Assembly (NCBI RefSeq): GCF_943371865.1
Contig: NZ_CALRWL010000009.1
Location: forward strand, 62,001 to 126,000
From: Azorhizobium sp943371865
GTDB taxonomy: Bacteria; Pseudomonadota; Alphaproteobacteria; Rhizobiales; Xanthobacteraceae
DNA: 64,000 nucleotides
Direction of reading: 5' to 3'
The position numbers were made by a program, and so were the translations under genes. Positions 62,577-64,000 of this stretch are shown piece by piece. The notes under the pieces were generated by a model. That model searched no databases, had not been told where the DNA came from, and saw nothing but the letters and a program-made list of their open reading frames with translations. Each line of letters opens with the position of its first letter. Position 1 is the stretch's first letter.

Positions 62577-62660
62577 GGATGCCTCCCCTGCCGCGCCTCT
62601 TGTGGGGCGTCGGCGGCTGTCAGATGGGTGTGAGCGCCGGGCGCGGGCCCGGCGGATGGC

Positions 62661-63647
62661 TCAGGCGGCGGCCTTGCGGCCCTGCTTCTGCGCGAAGGCG
62701 AGCGCCGCCTCGCGCACCCATGCGCCGTCCTCGTGGGCGGCGCGGCGCGCGGCCATGCGGTCGCGATTGCAGGGGCCGTTGCCGGCGATCACCTGCTTGA
62801 ACTCCTCCCAGTCGATGGCGCCATAGGCCCAGTGGCCGGTCTCCTCATTGAGCTTCAGCTCAGGATCCGGCAGGGTCAGGCCCAGGAAGTGGGCCTGGGG
62901 CACGGTGGCATCGACGAATTTCTGCCGCAGCTCGTCATTGGAGAAGCGCTTGATCTTCCAGCGGGTGGAAGCATCCGAATGGGCGCTCTCCGCATCGGGG
63001 GGGCCGAACATCATCAGGCAGGGCCACCACCAGCGGTTCAGCGCATCCTGCGCCAGCTCCTTCTGCTCCGGCGTGCCGCGGGCGAGCGTCAGCATGATTT
63101 CATAGCCCTGGCGCTGGTGGAAGGATTCCTCCTTGCACACCCGGATCATCGCCCGCGCATAAGGCCCGTAGGAACAGCGGCACAGCGGGATCTGGTTCAT
63201 GATCGCCGCACCGTCCACCAGCCAGCCGATCGCCCCCATATCCGCCCAGGTGAGGGTGGGATAATTGAAGATGGACGAATACTTGGCCTTGCCGGACAGC
63301 AACTGCTCTTCCAGCTCCTCCCGCGCCGTGCCCAAGGTCTCGGCGGCGGAATAAAGATAGAGGCCGTGGCCGCATTCATCCTGCACCTTGGCCAGCAGCG
63401 CCGCCTTGCGGCGCAACGAAGGGGCGCGGGTGATCCAATTGCCTTCCGGCAGCATGCCGATGATCTCGGAATGGGCGTGCTGGGAGATCTGCCGCACCAA
63501 AGTGCGGCGATAGGCGGCCGGCATCCAGTCATTGGGCTCGATGCGCTCCTCGGCATCGATCCGCTCCTGGAAGCGGGCGGCGAGGACGGCGTCTTCGATC
63601 TGGCGTTCGCCCGTTTCGGGCTGGCTGTTGAGGGCCTGCGTGTACAC
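62661..63647 (-). CDS. paaA: Phenylacetyl-CoA epoxidase catalytic subunit PaaA
   Basis: 328-residue di-iron oxygenase subunit that epoxidises the aromatic ring of phenylacetyl-CoA. Ferritin-like fold with iron ligands in the two E-x-x-H motifs, VQDECGHGLYLYSAAE and CKEESFHQRQGYE. Other family segments: EIIGMLPEGNWITRAPSLRR and WWWPCLMMFGPPD. I place the start at GTG 63647 because AGGGAGGT lies 5 bases before it; an in-frame ATG at 63698 sits within the promoter. First gene of paaABCDE. Confidence 0.96.
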   Translation of the reverse strand: MYTQALNSQPETGERQIEDAVLAARFQERIDAEERIEPNDWMPAAYRRTLVRQISQHAHSEIIGMLPEGNWITRAPSLRRKAALLAKVQDECGHGLYLYSAAETLGTAREELEEQLLSGKAKYSSIFNYPTLTWADMGAIGWLVDGAAIMNQIPLCRCSYGPYARAMIRVCKEESFHQRQGYEIMLTLARGTPEQKELAQDALNRWWWPCLMMFGPPDAESAHSDASTRWKIKRFSNDELRQKFVDATVPQAHFLGLTLPDPELKLNEETGHWAYGAIDWEEFKQVIAGNGPCNRDRMAARRAAHEDGAWVREAALAFAQKQGRKAAA

Positions 63648-63669
63648 GGTGACCTCCCTGTTTCGAATG

Positions 63670-63698
63670 ATTATATGTAACCAAATTTTCTCATGCAA
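63670..63698 (-). promoter_or_regulatory. Promoter of paaABCDE
   Basis: On the minus strand TTGCAT (63698-63693), exactly 17 bases, TATAAT (63675-63670), in AT-rich DNA between paaX and paaA. No copy of the 22-bp paa palindrome is here. Confidence 0.8.
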
Positions 63699-63752
63699 TG
63701 TTTTTTCGTAACATAAATGAACCCGCGAACGACACCCCGTCCACTTGTTCGC

Positions 63753-64000
63753 TTAGTCCTTGAAACGTCTGCTGATTTCCCGCGCCGGCGGCAGTGGATC
63801 GCCGCTCTCGGCGAGGCCATTGGCATCGAGCCAGCGCTCCGACGGGCCGATCAGCGGCCGATAGAGCGCCGCGCACAGCGCCCGCGCGGCCGCGCCGGGC
63901 CAGTCCTCGGGCAGGATGTCCGGCGGCAGGATGGGGTCGCGCAGCACGATGCGGCGATATTCGTGGATCAGCAGCACCCGCACCACCAGCGCATCCAGAT
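63753..64000 (-). CDS. paaX: PaaX family transcriptional regulator, C-terminal fragment cut by window edge
   Basis: The visible 81 codons form the C-terminus of a PaaX-type repressor of phenylacetate genes, which in E. coli lets go of DNA when phenylacetyl-CoA binds. Recognised by LLIHEYRRIVLRDPILPPDILPEDWPG as two adjoining family segments, then ALCAALYRPL and the tail SERWLDANG. The rest of the gene lies beyond base 64000. It reads in the same direction as paaA, 105 bases upstream, with the paaA promoter in between, so it probably regulates that operon. Confidence 0.88.
   Translation of the reverse strand, partial: LDALVVRVLLIHEYRRIVLRDPILPPDILPEDWPGAAARALCAALYRPLIGPSERWLDANGLAESGDPLPPAREISRRFKD

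Noticed and set aside
63676..63720. Possible PaaX box in the paaA promoter (ATGTT...AACAT and repeated GTTAC)
   Set aside because: Short and imperfect in AT-rich DNA, and unlike the TGATTC-type box of E. coli; not strong enough to list as a site.

Overview
The window reads as a chromosomal stretch of a GC-rich alphaproteobacterium of the order Hyphomicrobiales (Rhizobiales). The evidence is high GC content, the rne / amidase / mrcA / prfB and murA / DUF2948 / hisD / UPF0262 gene neighbourhoods, an EcfG-type stress promoter, and one copy of a palindromic repeat that resembles those common in this order. A Xanthobacteraceae-like genome is my guess; the sequence alone does not settle the genus.

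Layout. 1-24 kb is housekeeping. Leftward genes encode release factor 2 (cut by the window edge), penicillin-binding protein 1A and a periplasmic cell-wall amidase; RNase E and ribosomal protein S21 follow rightward. Next come a Tat-exported methionine sulfoxide reductase subunit (msrP), a small secreted protein coupled to a periplasmic RNase T2, rlmJ, a glutathione S-transferase-like protein, a DUF1236 protein with a stress-type promoter, a class III aminotransferase, yacG-maf, a secreted alpha/beta hydrolase, the murA-to-phosphatase operon, and tRNA-Thr(CGU).

24-32 kb is a leftward operon: a D-carbamoylase-like amidohydrolase, a metal-dependent deacetylase, and a dipeptide-type ABC importer (dppABCDF order). 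On the far side of the adhesin block, 49.8-53.4 kb runs rightward with a creatininase-family hydrolase, a gamma-glutamyltransferase and a D-2-hydroxyacid dehydrogenase. Together they look like uptake and breakdown of N-blocked or cyclic amino-acid derivatives; the substrate is not known.

32.2-49.2 kb is the most unusual part. A single gene of 13.5 kb encodes a roughly 4,500-residue autotransporter adhesin built of Asn/Gly/Thr beta-helix repeats. Downstream on the same strand are a SEC-C/TPR/sulfotransferase protein and a TPR/GT9-like glycosyltransferase protein, the last two overlapping by 8 bp. I propose these three as an adhesin-plus-modification cassette placed between the two catabolic half-clusters.

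53.4-64 kb is a phenylacetate degradation locus: paaJ-paaZ leftward, paaG-paaI-paaK rightward, paaABCDE leftward, and the C-terminal end of paaX at the window edge. A 22-bp perfect palindrome lies inside overlapping divergent promoters between paaJ and paaG, and paaA has its own near-consensus promoter without that palindrome. paaF, paaH and any TetR-type paaR gene are not in the window.
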